Shown: positions 6,005-6,860 of the stretch, in pieces
How the letters are laid out: every line of letters starts with the position of its first letter
Position numbering within the stretch: position 1 is the first letter of the stretch
Assembly: GCA_025458665.1 (NCBI GenBank)
Contig: JALOSG010000143.1
Span: forward strand, 1-6,860
Length of the DNA stretch: 6,860 nucleotides
DNA from: Serpentinimonas sp.
GTDB lineage: Bacteria > Pseudomonadota > Gammaproteobacteria > Burkholderiales > Burkholderiaceae_C
Direction: 5' to 3'
Position numbers and translations under genes: made by a program
Notes under the pieces: model-generated
What the model was told of the DNA's origin: nothing
The model's database searches: none
The model's input: the letters and a program-made list of their open reading frames with translations, nothing else

Positions 6005-6860
6005 CGTCCAGCCGCGCCTTCAGCGCCGCGTTCACCTGCGCCGGGTTGGCCTTGCCCTGGCTGGCCTTCATGACCTGCCCCACCAGCGCGTTGAAGGCCT
6101 TGTCCTTGCCGGCGCGGTATTCGGCCACGTTCTTTTCGTTGGCCGCCAGCACGGTGTCGATGATGGCGTCGAGCGCACCGCTGTCGTTCATCTGCTTGAG
6201 GCCTTTGGCGGCAATCACGGCGTCTACCCGTGCCAGAGCGGAGGACAGGTCGGCCGACAGATCGGCGGGCGCGCCGGAGGCAGCAGACGCGTCCGCCCAC
6301 AGCGCCGCAAACACCTCGCGCGCCGCCTTGTTCGATACCGTGCCATCGTCCACCCGCTGCACCAGCGCGGCCAGTTCCAGCGGGCCCACACAGGCCTGCT
6401 CCACCTCCAGCCCCTCGCGGTTCAGCGTGGCTGAGAGTTCGCCCATCATCCAGTTGGCCACCAGCTTGGGCTGGCCGCAGGCCTGCTGTGCGGTGGTGAA
6501 ATAGCGCGCAAAGCCGGGGCTCTGCGTCACCATGAGCGCGTCGTATTCCGGCAGGCCCAGCTCGCGCACAAAGCGCTCGGCCATGGCACGCGGCAACTCG
6601 GTCATGCCGGCGCGCACCTCGTCCACCCAATCGCGCGCAATCACCAGCGGGGGCAGGTCGGGGTCGGGGAAGTAGCGGTAATCGGCCGCATCTTCCTTGG
6701 TGCGCATGGCGCGGGTCTCGCCGGTGTCGGGGTCGAACAGCACCGTGGCCTGTTCGATGGCGTGTCCGTCCTCAATCTGCTCGATCTGCCAGCGCACCTC
6801 GAAGTCGATGGCCTGCTGCATGAACTTGAAGCTGTTGAGGTTCTTGATCTCGCGCCGCGT
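6000..6860 (-). CDS. gatB: Aspartyl/glutamyl-tRNA amidotransferase subunit B, C-terminal part (5' end beyond window)
   Basis: Subunit of cytoplasmic GatCAB, which amidates misacylated Glu-tRNA(Gln) and/or Asp-tRNA(Asn). GatB binds the tRNA and activates the misacyl group. The visible 286 codons run in frame to the window edge, where the protein reads TRREIKNLNSF, part of the GatB cradle domain. The hallmark MRTKEDAADYRYFPDPDLPP is at visible residues 52-71. The following helical region and the C-terminal YqeY-like tail domain (about 140-286: TVSNKAAREVFAALW, then AGKDKAFNALVGQVMK and ANPAQVNAALKARL) bind the tRNA in known structures. Full-length GatB is about 475-490 residues, so roughly 40% is missing. 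The N-terminal end, and probably gatA and gatC, lie to the right of the window. The gene is convergent with the DUF4124 gene. Confidence 0.96.
   Translation of the reverse strand, partial: TRREIKNLNSFKFMQQAIDFEVRWQIEQIEDGHAIEQATVLFDPDTGETRAMRTKEDAADYRYFPDPDLPPLVIARDWVDEVRAGMTELPRAMAERFVRELGLPEYDALMVTQSPGFARYFTTAQQACGQPKLVANWMMGELSATLNREGLEVEQACVGPLELAALVQRVDDGTVSNKAAREVFAALWADASAASGAPADLSADLSSALARVDAVIAAKGLKQMNDSGALDAIIDTVLAANEKNVAEYRAGKDKAFNALVGQVMKASQGKANPAQVNAALKARLDG

Noticed and set aside
5812..6630. Minus-strand open frame of 272 codons overlapping gatB and the DUF4124 gene
   Set aside because: Off-frame reading of gatB (for example GRGAR and RRARRS-like runs), with no family resemblance.

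Overview
This window is an ordinary, tightly packed, GC-rich bacterial chromosomal segment. Every gene I recognise resembles its betaproteobacterial version, and the gene set and the style of the two DUF4124-type secreted proteins suggest Burkholderiales, most likely Comamonadaceae (Acidovorax-like). That placement is inference from remembered family resemblance, not from a search. I see no tRNA, rRNA, CRISPR array, insertion sequence, integrase, phage gene or long repeat. No stretch over about 55 bases lacks a gene.

Layout from left to right. (1) Plus strand, 3-1924: the 3' part of cysW (sulfate/thiosulfate ABC permease), overlapping by 4 bases with a complete cysA (the ATPase). This is the end of a sulfate-uptake operon. 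(2) Minus strand, 1964-4496, in transcription order from right to left: exodeoxyribonuclease III (xth type), a small VF530-family DNA-binding protein, a secreted DUF4124-type cysteine-rich protein, and a haloacid-dehalogenase-like hydrolase. Gaps are 21, 53 and 23 bases, so they could form one transcription unit. (3) Plus strand, 4498-5991: pyrE (orotate phosphoribosyltransferase, GTG start), then a second, different DUF4124-type secreted coiled-coil protein. (4) Minus strand, 6000 to the right edge: the C-terminal part of gatB, a subunit of the tRNA amidotransferase GatCAB.

The genes belong to separate housekeeping jobs: sulfur uptake, DNA repair, pyrimidine synthesis, tRNA charging and cell-envelope proteins of unknown role. 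The striking property is compactness. The xth and pyrE start codons point away from each other with one base between them, so each gene's upstream control signals must lie inside the other's coding region. The two convergent junctions (39 and 8 bases) hold no classical terminator.

I did not find a convincing undescribed system. The points most worth checking are the xth/pyrE divergent junction, the pairing of VF530 with exonuclease III, the two DUF4124 proteins flanking the repair/pyrimidine genes, and the altered active site of the dehalogenase-like enzyme.
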